DNA of 41,979 nt from Gluconacetobacter takamatsuzukensis (GCF_014174275.1 NZ_JABEQK010000018.1:1-41979), one strand, 5' to 3'. Numbered from the stretch's first letter, positions 17,713 through 26,561 are shown. The notes: generated from the sequence alone by a model not told the origin. A program made the numbers and translations.

Positions 17713-18132
17713 TTGGTCGAAATCACCAGCCAGATGAACGTCGCCGTCAGTGCCGACACCGCCTGGGCCCTGCTCGGCGGCTTCGACAGCCTGCCGCTAT
17801 GGATACCGATGATCCGGACCAGCGTGCTGGAAGACGGCGGACGCATCCGGCGCCTGACGCTTGCCGACGGCACGACCATCACCGAACGCCTGATCCGCTT
17901 CGACGACCGGGCACGGATGTATTCCTACGCCTACCTCAGCGGACCGGACCCGGTCGAAGACTATGTCGGCCAGGTCGCCGTCACCGAACAGGGCCCCGAC
18001 CGCTGCCTCATCGGCTGGGGCAGCCGGTTCGTGCCCGTGGGGCTGAGTGAAGCGGACGCGACCGCGCGGTACCACGCCGCCTATACGGCAGCCCTCACGC
18101 ACGCCAGGGACCTTCTGGAAGGCGCGGCCTGA
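17713..18132 (+). CDS. SRPBCC (START-like fold) family protein with a TTG start
   Basis: 139-residue single-domain protein of the polyketide cyclase/SRPBCC superfamily, which binds hydrophobic ligands in a deep cavity. Typical features are MNVAVSADTAWALLGGFDSLPLWIP near the N-terminus (about residues 8-32), the central strands RLTLADGTTITERL and YSYAYLSGP, and the C-terminal long helix (HAAYTAALTHARDLLEGAA). TTG at 17713 is the likely start: it has AGGGAGA eight bases upstream, whereas the next ATG (17734) would cut into the first strand. It lies 44 bases before mdaB. The ligand is unknown. Confidence 0.78.
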   Translation: MVEITSQMNVAVSADTAWALLGGFDSLPLWIPMIRTSVLEDGGRIRRLTLADGTTITERLIRFDDRARMYSYAYLSGPDPVEDYVGQVAVTEQGPDRCLIGWGSRFVPVGLSEADATARYHAAYTAALTHARDLLEGAA

Positions 18133-18176
18133 CCGTCCCTCATCCGTTCCGGAAATCACCGACAGGACAAGCAATC

Positions 18177-18770
18177 ATGAAGAACATCCTCCTCGTGAAC
18201 GGCGGAAAGGCCTTCGCCCATTCGCACGGGCGCCTGAACGATACGCTCCACGACGTGGCGGTCGAAACCCTGTCGCATGCCGGCTTCGCCATCCGCCAGA
18301 CCAAAATCGATGCCGGCTACGACATCCAGCAGGAACTCCGGAATTTCCTGTGGGCCGATCTGGTCATTTACCAGATGCCCGGCTGGTGGATGGGCGCCCC
18401 GTGGATCGTCAAGAAATACATGGATGAAGTCTTCACCGCCGGGCACGGCACGCTCTACGCCAACGACGGCCGCAGCCGGGCCCACCCGGAACGCAAATAC
18501 GGCTCGGGCGGCCTGCTGCACGGCAAGCATTACATGCTGTCCCTGACCTGGAACGCGCCGGAAGAAGCCTTCCTCGACCCCGCGCAGTTCTTCGACGGCA
18601 AGGGCGTCGATGCCGTCTATTTTCCGTTCCACAAGGCCAATCAGTTCCTCGCCATGGCCCCCCTGCCGACCTTCCTCGCGTCGGACGTCATGAAGGCCCC
18701 GGCCATCGACACGACCACGCACCGCTATCGCCAACATCTCGCGCAAGCCCTGGCGTTCGGCGCAGGGTAA
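18177..18770 (+). CDS. mdaB: NAD(P)H-dependent quinone oxidoreductase MdaB
   Basis: 197-residue flavodoxin-fold protein of the MdaB/KefF/NQO group: FAD-dependent two-electron reduction of quinones with NADPH, protecting against semiquinone and oxidative stress in the cytoplasm. The N-terminal MKNILLVNGGKAFAHSHGRL loop for the flavin phosphate and the segment YQMPGWWMGAPWIVKKYMDE are near-diagnostic for MdaB, as is the ALPTFLA-like APLPTFLASDVMK. Length matches. It follows the SRPBCC gene on the same strand and is convergent with a LysR-type regulator. Confidence 0.93.
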   Translation: MKNILLVNGGKAFAHSHGRLNDTLHDVAVETLSHAGFAIRQTKIDAGYDIQQELRNFLWADLVIYQMPGWWMGAPWIVKKYMDEVFTAGHGTLYANDGRSRAHPERKYGSGGLLHGKHYMLSLTWNAPEEAFLDPAQFFDGKGVDAVYFPFHKANQFLAMAPLPTFLASDVMKAPAIDTTTHRYRQHLAQALAFGAG

Positions 18771-18795
18771 GCATGCGCGCAACGGCCGCTCGATT

Positions 18796-19710
18796 TCACA
18801 CGGGGTCGTTGCGCATGAAGCCCTGCAAGCGCGGAATCATGAAATCGAGAAACAGCCGAATGCGCTGCGGCATGCGCTGTCCGCCCGGATAGAGGGCATG
18901 AACCTCTTCCTCGTCACCAAGGCCGGCCTGGTCCAGCACTTCGACCAGCCGGCCATGGCGGATATCCTCGCGCACATGATAGTCGCCCAGACGGGCCAGC
19001 CCCATTCCCGCCAGCGCCAGCCGCCGCACGGTCTCGCCGTTATTGGCCAGCAGGTTTCCCCCCACCATCCGATCGACGATCCGTCCCCCATCCTTCAGCG
19101 GCCAGATCGGGGCCGCGCGCCGAAAATTGAAACCAAGGCAGTTATGCCGGTCCAGATCCGCGATCGTGACCGGCGTGCCGTGGCGTTCCAGATAGGCCGG
19201 CGCCGCGACGATCTTCCGGCGCGCAACCCCGATCCTGCGCGCAATCAGGCTGCTGTCCGCCAGCGGCCCCACCCGAAACGCGATATCGGCACGATCGAGG
19301 TACAGATCGACAATCTCATCCGACAACGACAGATCGACCACCATGTTCGGGTACATCTCCCAGAACGCGGGCAATAACGGCTCGATCCCCAGCACGCCGA
19401 AGGCCACCGACGCGTTGACGCGCACCGTGCCCCCGGCCCCCTTCCCCCCCTGTCCGACCGCGCGCTCGATATCGTCCAGTTCCGCCAGCAGGGCACCGCT
19501 ACGCTCATGGAAGAGACGCCCCTCGTCGGTCAGCGACAGCCGCCGCGTCGACCGCTCGATCAGCCGCACGCCCAGCCGCTCTTCCATGCGCGCAATCAGC
19601 TTGCTGACCGTCGAGGGCGTCATCAGAAGCTGCCGCGCCGCCTCGGAAAAACTGCCCGCCTCCACAACCCGGACAAAGACCAGCATCTCTCCCGCACGAT
19701 TATCCATCAT
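18796..19710 (-). CDS. LysR-type transcriptional regulator
   Basis: 304-residue LysR-family protein. The N-terminal winged helix-turn-helix (VRVVEAGSFSEAARQLLMTP, STVSKLIARMEERLG) is followed by a periplasmic-binding-like effector domain (VRVNASVAFG, ADIAFRVGPLADSSL, GMGLARLGDYHV). It belongs to the subgroup with RSTRRLSLTDEGR after the HTH, which often controls oxidoreductase or efflux genes. The start at 19710 forms an ATGA overlap with the upstream ArsR-type gene, implying translational coupling; ATG at 19707 is an equally possible start. Convergent with mdaB, only 25 bases apart. Its targets are unknown. Confidence 0.9.
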   Translation of the reverse strand: MMDNRAGEMLVFVRVVEAGSFSEAARQLLMTPSTVSKLIARMEERLGVRLIERSTRRLSLTDEGRLFHERSGALLAELDDIERAVGQGGKGAGGTVRVNASVAFGVLGIEPLLPAFWEMYPNMVVDLSLSDEIVDLYLDRADIAFRVGPLADSSLIARRIGVARRKIVAAPAYLERHGTPVTIADLDRHNCLGFNFRRAAPIWPLKDGGRIVDRMVGGNLLANNGETVRRLALAGMGLARLGDYHVREDIRHGRLVEVLDQAGLGDEEEVHALYPGGQRMPQRIRLFLDFMIPRLQGFMRNDPV

Positions 19711-20096
19711 CGCTCCGGCCGGCAAAGCGCCGGCGGCGATAATGGTGCGGCATCATCCTCCACCAACGCCCGCAGCGCCGCGATACGCGCATCCCACACG
19801 ATCGATATCCGTTCGAGATGTTTGCGTATGATCGCGATCTTCTGCGTCCGCAACTGCCATTGCCGCATGCGGCCGACCCGCGCGCTTTCCACCAGCCCGG
19901 CCTCTTCCAGCACCCGCAGATGCCCGTTGATCCCCTGCCGGCTGATCGCCCCCACCCCCTCCGTCAACCGAATGGTCGGCAGCGGCCCATTTTCGCTCAG
20001 GCGCGCGACAATCGACAGACGGATCGGATCGCCCAGCGCCGCGAAAACCGGCACCACCGATTGCAGATCCCCCGAACAGCTCCCGCCTTTCGTCAC
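19707..20096 (-). CDS. ArsR-family transcriptional regulator
   Basis: 129-residue winged helix-turn-helix repressor. Characteristic pieces are VFAALGDPIRLSIVARL (helix 2), the recognition helix region AISRQGINGHLRVLEEAGLV and the wing RVGRMRQWQL. No metal-binding cysteine pair is seen in the usual ELCVC position, so it is probably not an arsenic or metal sensor but of the type paired with SRPBCC genes. GTG at 20096 is chosen because GAGG lies six bases upstream and the SRPBCC gene ends eight bases before it. The gene overlaps the following LysR gene by four bases. Confidence 0.87.
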   Translation of the reverse strand: MTKGGSCSGDLQSVVPVFAALGDPIRLSIVARLSENGPLPTIRLTEGVGAISRQGINGHLRVLEEAGLVESARVGRMRQWQLRTQKIAIIRKHLERISIVWDARIAALRALVEDDAAPLSPPALCRPER

Positions 20097-20104
20097 GACG
20101 CGCC

Positions 20105-20596
20105 TCAATCTTCGCGCAGGGCAAGATATGTCCCGATCAACCTGGCCTGATGCGCCCATCCGCCCTCATTCGCCCTGAACGCCTGGGGCCGCCGGGCAAG
20201 CGGAAGCCGGTCGAACCCCGTTTCCGTGATGGTAAGCCGGATGCCGCCTTCCACCTCCGCCAGTGCGAACGTCACCAGCGTCATCGGCTCGGCAGCATGA
20301 TCCTGCGCGGGATCGACAGCAAAAGGATGCCAGCGGAACGAGAACAGTCGCATGGGTTCGATCCGCTCGATCCGCACGCGCCAGGCCGCACCGCGATGCG
20401 GCTCCTGCAAGCGGGCGACCTCCGGATCGACCTGGGTGGGAACCACCCGCCCGATTGCTTCCTGGCCTGCGACGAACGGGCCATCGATCTCCACCCCGAA
20501 CCACTGGCCGAAACGGCCGGACTCACTGATCGCCCGCCACACCCGCTCCAGCGTCGCCTTCAGGATGACCGTCTTTTCGATCCTGTCCGTCTCCAT
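20105..20596 (-). CDS. SRPBCC domain protein (AHSA1-like)
   Basis: 163-residue protein of the activator-of-Hsp90-ATPase-1-like SRPBCC family. Family features are the start RIEKTVILKATLERVWRAIS, SGRFGQWFGVEIDGPF, the middle WRVRIERIEPMRLFSFRWHP and the end GWAHQARLIGTYLA. It is the first gene of an SRPBCC-ArsR-LysR set. Such SRPBCC-ArsR pairs are widespread, and the SRPBCC partner may bind the ligand that affects the regulator. ATG 20596 has GGGAGG six bases upstream, and this ribosome binding site lies inside a perfect inverted repeat. Confidence 0.86.
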   Translation of the reverse strand: METDRIEKTVILKATLERVWRAISESGRFGQWFGVEIDGPFVAGQEAIGRVVPTQVDPEVARLQEPHRGAAWRVRIERIEPMRLFSFRWHPFAVDPAQDHAAEPMTLVTFALAEVEGGIRLTITETGFDRLPLARRPQAFRANEGGWAHQARLIGTYLALRED

Positions 20597-20616
20597 GCGC
20601 AACCTCCCAGTTGCGC
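20597..20616. promoter_or_regulatory. Inverted repeat covering the ribosome binding site of the SRPBCC-ArsR operon
   Basis: GCGCAAC-N6-GTTGCGC, perfect 7-bp arms (20597-20603 and 20610-20616), immediately before the SRPBCC start codon, with its GGGAGG ribosome binding site at the centre. It could be the operator of the ArsR-type regulator two genes away, or an RNA hairpin that hides the ribosome binding site. Confidence 0.55.
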
Positions 20617-20668
20617 GCAGCCTATCGGCCAGACCCACAAGGCGCAACCATGGTGTTGCCCTTCCCCG

Positions 20669-21580
20669 TCAGCACAGGCTGCCGAACTGCTCCCGGAAAT
20701 CCGTCTCCAGCGCGACGGTCCATACCTGCGCCACGAAATCCGACAAAGGGAGTTCGCTCAACCGCACCAGGCCGATCGAACCGGGCGAAAAACCGGCAAG
20801 CCGCCGCATCTGCAACCGTCCGGCCGGCGGCACCCGCAACGGAAAGGAAGACAGCGGCAGGATGGTCGCCATCGCACCCCGCATGATTTCCGCATGGATC
20901 AACTCCAGCGACGCCGTCTCCAGGCGAATGATCGGCTCCACCCCGGCAGTCTGGAATCCGATATCCACCAGTTGCCGGCAGCGCATGCCCGGGCTGAGCA
21001 GCGCCAGCGGAAATTTCGCCGCATCCTCCCAGCTTATTTCCCGCTCGTCGGGAAAGGCATAGGCCGCGGTACCGGCCAGCACCTGCTCTTCCGCATAAAG
21101 GGCCCTGACCATGAAAGCCTGCGCCTGCGGGCACTGGTCGTAATACATGATCCCGATATCGAGCTGCTTGCTGGCAAGCCTCTCGATGATGTCCGCATTC
21201 GGCAGAACGGAAACTTCGCTGGAAAAATCGCCGATCTTCTCCTTGATCGCTTCCAGGAGCACCGGCACGACATGGACGGCGGTCGGGATGACGCCGATCT
21301 TGACCGACCCCACCAGCTCCTGCCGCGACAACGAAACCTCGCTGCGCATCTCCGACACGCTGCGCAGGATATCATGCGCCCATTTCAGCACCCGCGTGCC
21401 CTCGGTCGTCAGGCCGAAGACCTTCTTCTTGCGATCGATAATAACGATCCCAAGCTCTTCCTCCAGCTGCCGGATGGCACGCGAAAGCGCGGGCTGCGAG
21501 ACATTGCACGCCGCAGCGGCTTTCGAGAAGCTGCGAAGCCTGTCGATTTCCCGAAGATAGGAAAGCTGCCTCAGAAACAT
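20669..21580 (-). CDS. LysR-type transcriptional regulator downstream of fdhD
   Basis: 303-residue LysR-family protein with an N-terminal HTH (MFLRQLSYLREIDRLRSFSK, ACNVSQPALSRAIRQLEEEL) and an effector-binding domain (VGSVKIGVIPTAVHVVP, LDIGIMYYD). It is the last gene of the molybdoenzyme cluster, starting 11 bases after the fdhD stop and preceded by AAGG, so it is probably co-transcribed. The obvious candidate targets are the oxidoreductase/cofactor genes upstream of it, but this is inferred only from position. It ends 72 bases before the SRPBCC-ArsR operon on the same strand. Confidence 0.9.
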   Translation of the reverse strand: MFLRQLSYLREIDRLRSFSKAAAACNVSQPALSRAIRQLEEELGIVIIDRKKKVFGLTTEGTRVLKWAHDILRSVSEMRSEVSLSRQELVGSVKIGVIPTAVHVVPVLLEAIKEKIGDFSSEVSVLPNADIIERLASKQLDIGIMYYDQCPQAQAFMVRALYAEEQVLAGTAAYAFPDEREISWEDAAKFPLALLSPGMRCRQLVDIGFQTAGVEPIIRLETASLELIHAEIMRGAMATILPLSSFPLRVPPAGRLQMRRLAGFSPGSIGLVRLSELPLSDFVAQVWTVALETDFREQFGSLC

Positions 21581-21591
21581 CTACCGCCTTC

Positions 21592-22410
21592 TCATTTCGA
21601 AACCAGAATTTCTTCCACCAGCCGCTCCCGGCCACAGAACAGAACCTGCTCGTCGCGCCGCGCAATGGCGACCAGCGTCTGGTTCATCGTCTCCGCCAGC
21701 CGACAGGCCCGATAGGTCGGGGCCGAGATCGCAACCACGACCGCGATCCCGCTCCGCAGCGTCTTCAGGGCCATTTCAAACGAATAGCGGCTGGTCAGAA
21801 GGCAAAACCCCTCTCCCGCCTCATCCCCCCGCGCCCGTGCCCCGATCAGCTTGTCCAGCGCGTTATGCCGCCCCACATCCTCCCGGATCATCACGATCCG
21901 GCCCTCGCGGTCGGCCCAGCCGGCCGCATGCACCATCCGCGTCGCCGCGTTCAGCTTCTGCCATGCGCCCAGTTCGTTCAATGCGCGATGTACCGCCCGG
22001 ATCGGGATCATGGGGCCCGCGCCCAGCACCGGCGCCCCCACGGCATCGCAGGCCGGCACGTCGTCGCTGCCACAGATCCCGCAGCTCGAATGCCCGGTCC
22101 GGGTACGCGGACTGCGCCGGATCAACGCTGCCAGCGCATCCCCGGTGATCGCGATATCCATGCTCAGCCCGTCATCTTCCTCCCTCACGGCAACCGAGCG
22201 GATCTGCGCGGCAGCCTCGACGATCTGTTCCGTCAGGCAATAGCCGAAGGCAAAATCCTCCAGATCCGCCGGCGTCATCATCATGACACCATAGGGAAAG
22301 ATCCCGTTGAAGGTCAGCCTGACCGGCACCTCATCGGCCACGTTCAGCGCGAACACCCTGTCGGGCCGCCCCAGCGACGTGACAGGCAATTGGTGAAACA
22401 GAGAGGACAT
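21592..22410 (-). CDS. fdhD: Formate dehydrogenase accessory sulfurtransferase FdhD
   Basis: 272-residue FdhD: it transfers sulfur from a cysteine desulfurase to the bis-MGD molybdenum cofactor before insertion into formate dehydrogenases. The essential C110-x-x-C113 (SSCGICG) is present, as are the conserved VALNVADEVPVRLTFNG-type start, VREDVGRHNALDKLIG and SRYSFEMALKTLRSGI. ATG 22410 is chosen because TAGGG lies eight bases upstream; a GTG at 22434, directly after the moaE stop, would add eight residues. It sits between moaE and a LysR gene and supports the neighbouring FdhF/YdeP-type enzyme as its client. Confidence 0.95.
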   Translation of the reverse strand: MSSLFHQLPVTSLGRPDRVFALNVADEVPVRLTFNGIFPYGVMMMTPADLEDFAFGYCLTEQIVEAAAQIRSVAVREEDDGLSMDIAITGDALAALIRRSPRTRTGHSSCGICGSDDVPACDAVGAPVLGAGPMIPIRAVHRALNELGAWQKLNAATRMVHAAGWADREGRIVMIREDVGRHNALDKLIGARARGDEAGEGFCLLTSRYSFEMALKTLRSGIAVVVAISAPTYRACRLAETMNQTLVAIARRDEQVLFCGRERLVEEILVSK

Positions 22411-22434
22411 CTCGAAAACCCTACCCGGCCACAC

Positions 22435-22860
22435 TCATCGCACGTCGTGACAGGCGACCCAGCCGGTCTCACCGGCTTCGTAATGTTCCTGCTTCCATAT
22501 CGGTACCCGCCGCTTGATCTCGTCTATGATGAAGCGGCAGGCGCCGAACGCGGCATCACGATGCGGTGCGGCGACGCCGATCCACACTGCGGTTTCCCCG
22601 ACGGCAAGATACCCGATCCGATGCATCGCCGTTGCCGCGCAGATCGCAAACCGCGCCGTGGCCTCCTCCAGGATGGCCTGCCCTTCCGTCAGCGCCAGCG
22701 GCCGAAAAGCCTTGTAGTCGATGCCCGACACCGCACGGCCGTCATTCGTCTGCCGCACCCATCCTTCAAAACTGCAAAACCCGCCTGCCTGCGGCAGCAG
22801 CAATTCCCGCTGCAACACCCCGATCGCCACGGGCGCGTCCGCCATCAAAAACCGGCTCAT
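22435..22860 (-). CDS. moaE: Molybdopterin synthase catalytic subunit MoaE
   Basis: 141-residue large subunit of molybdopterin synthase, which uses the thiocarboxylated C-terminus of MoaD to convert cPMP to molybdopterin. Conserved features are CSFEGWVRQTNDGRAV, the strand LEYKAF-like IDYKAFRPLA, MHRIGYLAVGE and the KRRVPIWKQEHY segment with the active-site lysines. The ATG at 22860 overlaps the moaD stop (ATGA), the standard coupling of the two subunits. Confidence 0.95.
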   Translation of the reverse strand: MSRFLMADAPVAIGVLQRELLLPQAGGFCSFEGWVRQTNDGRAVSGIDYKAFRPLALTEGQAILEEATARFAICAATAMHRIGYLAVGETAVWIGVAAPHRDAAFGACRFIIDEIKRRVPIWKQEHYEAGETGWVACHDVR

Positions 22861-23099
22861 CCGCCGCTGACCGGCGGAATGAACACGACATGGTCGCCGT
22901 CCCGCAAAGGCTGGTCCCACGGGCAAAACGCAGCGTTGACCGCCACACGCATGCAGGCAGGCGACAGGGAAAAGCCATGGATCGCACACAGTTCATCGTA
23001 AAGTGCCGCGGCCGTATCCGCCTCCGTCTCGCGCCTTTCAGCCGCACACCCCGCCGCATCGTGCAACTGCGCGAAATATTCCAGTTCTATACGTCGCAT
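22857..23099 (-). CDS. moaD: Molybdopterin synthase sulfur carrier subunit MoaD
   Basis: 80-residue ubiquitin-like protein. It begins MRRIELEYFAQLHDAAGC and ends VVFIPPVSGG; the C-terminal Gly-Gly is adenylated and thiocarboxylated and then inserted in MoaE. ATG 23099 has AGGGGAG just upstream; longer readings of this frame run into moaA in the wrong phase. It overlaps moaE by four bases. Confidence 0.94.
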   Translation of the reverse strand: MRRIELEYFAQLHDAAGCAAERRETEADTAAALYDELCAIHGFSLSPACMRVAVNAAFCPWDQPLRDGDHVVFIPPVSGG

Positions 23100-23130
23100 A
23101 GGCTCCCCTGCCGAACCGCGCGCGGTCCGG

Positions 23131-24180
23131 TCAGCCTCCGATATAATGCATTTCGATTTTTTCCGCCGACCGCGCACGGCCCTCCACGGCCGAGCAGCCG
23201 CGCGGCATGGCGCGTTCCTCGCTGTAGCGATCCTGACGGCCGCGCCATATGCCCGACAGCGCCTCGCGCAGCTTCGTATCGTCCCCGCCATCCCGCAGGA
23301 TCGCGCGCAGATCCGTCCCCTCAGTCGCAAAGAGGCACGTATAGAGCCTCCCGTCGGAGGACAGGCGCGCCCGCGAACAATCCCCGCAGAACGGCGCACT
23401 GACCGAGGACACGAATCCGATCTCGCCTCCCGCATCGACATAGCGATAGCGCCGCGCCACCTCGCCGCGATAGTTCGGCGACAGGGCGATCAGCGGCCAG
23501 CGCGCGTCGATCCGCGCCAGCACCTCGCGCGACGGCACCACATCGCCGCGTTCCCAGCCATTGCGGGTTCCCACATCCATATATTCGATGAACCGCACCA
23601 CGATCCCCGTGTCGCGAAAGCGCCCCGCCAGCTCCAGGATACCGTCATCGTTCACGCCCCGCTGGATGACGGCATTGATCTTCACCCCACCCGGAAATCC
23701 GATCTCCCGCGCAGCCGCGATCCCTTCGAGCACGGTCTCCAGTTCGGCACGCCCCCCGCTCATCCGGGCAAACACGGCCGCATCGAGACTATCGAGGCTC
23801 ACCGTCGCCCGATGCAGCCCCGCCGCATGCAGGGCCGCGACCGACCGCGCCAGCAGCACGCCGTTGGTGGTCAACGCGACATCCTCGATCCCCGGCACCC
23901 GCACCAGCCGCGCCACCAGGTCGGGCAGGCCGGGGCGCAGAAGCGGCTCGCCCCCCGTCAGGCGCAGCTTGGTCACGCCCAATGCCGCCGCCGCCCGCGC
24001 AACCCGCACGATCTCGTCGAAATCCAGCCGCTCGCGAGGCGCCAGAAAGCGGAATCCCTCATGATAGGTCGCTTCCGGCATGCAGTACGGGCACCGGAAG
24101 TTGCACCGATCCATCACCGAGATCCGCAGATCCCGCATCGGGCGCCCGCGCCGGTCCACCACCGGCCCATCCCTGTCCAT
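23131..24180 (-). CDS. moaA: GTP 3',8-cyclase MoaA
   Basis: 349-residue radical SAM enzyme for the first step of molybdenum cofactor synthesis (GTP to 3',8-cyclo-7,8-dihydro-GTP). The radical SAM cluster ligands are C26, C30 and C33 (CNFRCPYC). The second 4Fe-4S cluster lies in FCGDCSRARLSSDGRLYTC, and the C-terminus ends in the Gly-Gly tail needed for catalysis (MHYIGG). RLTGGEPLLRPGL and TTNGVLLA are also standard. It starts 35 bases after the molybdoenzyme gene. moaC and mogA/moeA are not in the window, so the pathway here is partial. Confidence 0.96.
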   Translation of the reverse strand: MDRDGPVVDRRGRPMRDLRISVMDRCNFRCPYCMPEATYHEGFRFLAPRERLDFDEIVRVARAAAALGVTKLRLTGGEPLLRPGLPDLVARLVRVPGIEDVALTTNGVLLARSVAALHAAGLHRATVSLDSLDAAVFARMSGGRAELETVLEGIAAAREIGFPGGVKINAVIQRGVNDDGILELAGRFRDTGIVVRFIEYMDVGTRNGWERGDVVPSREVLARIDARWPLIALSPNYRGEVARRYRYVDAGGEIGFVSSVSAPFCGDCSRARLSSDGRLYTCLFATEGTDLRAILRDGGDDTKLREALSGIWRGRQDRYSEERAMPRGCSAVEGRARSAEKIEMHYIGG

Positions 24181-24215
24181 CAGAAGATTTTCACCCCACG
24201 AGAATGGCTGGCACG

Positions 24216-26519
24216 TTACCCGGCAATCCTGATCGGCGCTGCCGAGGCAACACTCTCCACAACCTTGACAGGAATGGACTTCGCAGCCGGCGTTCCGCTG
24301 ATCTCGTCGAAATAATCTAGCGGCAGCAGTGGGTTGAGCTCCGGATAATAGCCCGCAATGGCACCCCGCGACATCGGATAGTCGATCACGGTCAACCCGT
24401 CGACATAGCGCCGCAGCCCGTCATCGCTATAGGTCTCCAACCCGATCACCGCTCCATTTTCCAACCCGCGATCCTTCATGTCCTCCTTGTTCATGAAGAT
24501 CACGAGGCGATTGTTATAGACCCCGCGATAGCGGTCGCTATTGCTGTAGATGGTGGTGTTGTACTGATCATGCGACCGGATGGTCGCCAGACGCAGCATC
24601 GCGGGGTCGCCGATCGTGGCATTCACCTCCAGCCCCGGCAGCACCAGGAAATTCGCCTTGCCGTTCGGCGTCTTCCACACCAGCCGACGCGGCGGGATAT
24701 CGAGGTGAAATCCCCGCGGATTCTTGATCTTCTCCGAAAAATCCGAATAGATCTCCGGATATACCTCCGCGATCTTGTCGCGGATCGGCGTGTAATCGAC
24801 CATATAGCGCGCCCACGGCGTCTTCGAATGCGGCAGCGCGGCGATCGCCATCCGGCAGACAATCTCCGTCTCCGGCCGCACATGCTCGGTCACGGGCTCG
24901 AACACACCACGCGAGGCCGTCACGTTCGCCATCGCATCCTCGATGGTCACGAACTGCTCGCCCGCCTCGGTGCGGATAATCTCCGAACGCGCCACCACCG
25001 GCAGGATCAGCGCGTCCTTGCCGTGCACCAGATGCCCACGATTGAGCTTCGTCGCAATCCCGACCGTCAGGTCGAGCTTCTGCATCGCGGCATAGGACCG
25101 GTCGGTATCCGGAACAGCCCGGATGAAATTCCCGCCCATGCCGATAAACACCTTGGCGGTTCCCGCTTCCATGGCCTCCAGCGCCTCAAGCACATGGTGG
25201 CCATGCTCGCGCGGCGGCTCGAAGCCGAAGGCATCGCGGACACGATCCAGATATTGCTGCGTCGGCTTCTCGTCGATACCGACCGTGCGATCGCCCTGCA
25301 CGTTGGAATGGCCACGGATCGGCGCGATCCCCGCACCTGGCCTGCCGAAATTGCCGCGCAGCAGCAGCAGGTTCGCCACCTGCTGCAACAGGCGCGACCC
25401 TTCCTGATGCTGCGTCAGGCCCATGCCGTAGCAGATGATCGTCGCCTTCGACCGCTTGTAGATCTCCGCGATCCGCCGGATCTGCTCCTCCGGCACGCCC
25501 GAGATCCGGGTGATGTCCGCCCACGAACAGCCCATCACATCATCCCGCAACGCCGCCAGGCCGGCCGTATGGCGCTCGATGAAATCCGTGTCGAGCACAT
25601 GCTCACCCTGCTCCTCAGCCTCGAAGAGCGCCCGCATCATCCCCTTGAAGATGGCCAGATCGCCGCCGATCCGCACATGCACGAATTCGCTGGAAATCGG
25701 GGTAGAGCCGAACGTCGCCATCTGGAGCATGTCCTGCGGCTCGGTAAAGCGGATCAGCGCACGTTCCGGCATCGGGTTGATCAGCACGATCGGCACGCCG
25801 CGCTTCCGCGCCTCCACCAGGTTCGTCATCATGCGCGGCGAATTGGTGCCCGTATTCTGCCCGATGACAAAGATCGCCTCGGCATGCTCGAAATCCGACA
25901 TGACGATCGTGCCCTTGCCGATCCCGATCGAGGCCGGCAACCCCCGGCTGGTCGGCTCATGGCACATGTTCGAACAGTCGGGGAAATTATTGGTGCCGAA
26001 TTCGCGCACGAAGATCGAATAGAGAAAAGCCGTTTCGTTGGCCGTACGCCCCGACGTATAGAATTCCGCCTGATGCGGGCTGTCGAGCGCCTGCAAATGC
26101 CGGCCGATCATCGCAAACGCGTCATCCCAGGCAACCGGCACATATTTGTCGGTCGCGGCATCATACCGCATCGGCTCCGTCAGGCGCCCCTGCATCTCCA
26201 GCCAGTAATCGCTCTTCTGCATCAGTTCGGTGACGGTATGCCGGTCGAAGAATTCGCGCGTCACCCGCGCCTTCGTCGCCTCATGCGCCAGAGCCTTGGC
26301 CCCGTTCTCGCAGAATTCCAGCGTCTTGCGATGATCGGGGTCCGGAAACGCGCAGCTCGGGCATTTGAAGCCGCCCGGCTGGTTCATGGCCAGCAACCCG
26401 CGCGAACCCTTGACGAGCACGCTCTGCTCCATCAGCACTTTCGCGGTCGCCCCCGCCGCCCCCCAACCGCCGGCCGGATGATGATAGGGCTTGAACTCGG
26501 ACGGCTTTTCTTTGCTCAT
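24216..26519 (-). CDS. FdhF/YdeP-family molybdopterin oxidoreductase
   Basis: 767-residue member of the bis-MGD molybdoenzyme family, closest by pattern to the FdhF/YdeP group. C53, C56 and C70 (CPSC...C) are likely Fe-S ligands. C186 in CSNMCHEPTSRGL lines up with the Sec/Cys that binds molybdenum in formate dehydrogenase H. The molybdopterin-binding domain at the C-terminus (SHDQYNTTIYSNSDRYRGVY) is intact. Formate oxidation or reduction of an unknown substrate are both possible; YdeP itself is linked to acid resistance in E. coli. A perfect AGGAGG lies eight bases before the ATG. There are no FdhB- or FdhC-like electron-transfer subunits beside it. Fellow genes fdhD and moaADE argue that it needs sulfurated bis-MGD. 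Confidence 0.92.
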   Translation of the reverse strand: MSKEKPSEFKPYHHPAGGWGAAGATAKVLMEQSVLVKGSRGLLAMNQPGGFKCPSCAFPDPDHRKTLEFCENGAKALAHEATKARVTREFFDRHTVTELMQKSDYWLEMQGRLTEPMRYDAATDKYVPVAWDDAFAMIGRHLQALDSPHQAEFYTSGRTANETAFLYSIFVREFGTNNFPDCSNMCHEPTSRGLPASIGIGKGTIVMSDFEHAEAIFVIGQNTGTNSPRMMTNLVEARKRGVPIVLINPMPERALIRFTEPQDMLQMATFGSTPISSEFVHVRIGGDLAIFKGMMRALFEAEEQGEHVLDTDFIERHTAGLAALRDDVMGCSWADITRISGVPEEQIRRIAEIYKRSKATIICYGMGLTQHQEGSRLLQQVANLLLLRGNFGRPGAGIAPIRGHSNVQGDRTVGIDEKPTQQYLDRVRDAFGFEPPREHGHHVLEALEAMEAGTAKVFIGMGGNFIRAVPDTDRSYAAMQKLDLTVGIATKLNRGHLVHGKDALILPVVARSEIIRTEAGEQFVTIEDAMANVTASRGVFEPVTEHVRPETEIVCRMAIAALPHSKTPWARYMVDYTPIRDKIAEVYPEIYSDFSEKIKNPRGFHLDIPPRRLVWKTPNGKANFLVLPGLEVNATIGDPAMLRLATIRSHDQYNTTIYSNSDRYRGVYNNRLVIFMNKEDMKDRGLENGAVIGLETYSDDGLRRYVDGLTVIDYPMSRGAIAGYYPELNPLLPLDYFDEISGTPAAKSIPVKVVESVASAAPIRIAG

Positions 26520-26561
26520 GGTATCAACCTCCTGTGGCCGCAGCCGGGCATCCCTCGTCCG

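Noticed and set aside
24181-24215. Molybdenum cofactor riboswitch before moaA
   Set aside because: Only 35 bases separate moaA from the preceding gene, too short for the known riboswitch, and no matching helix pattern is seen.
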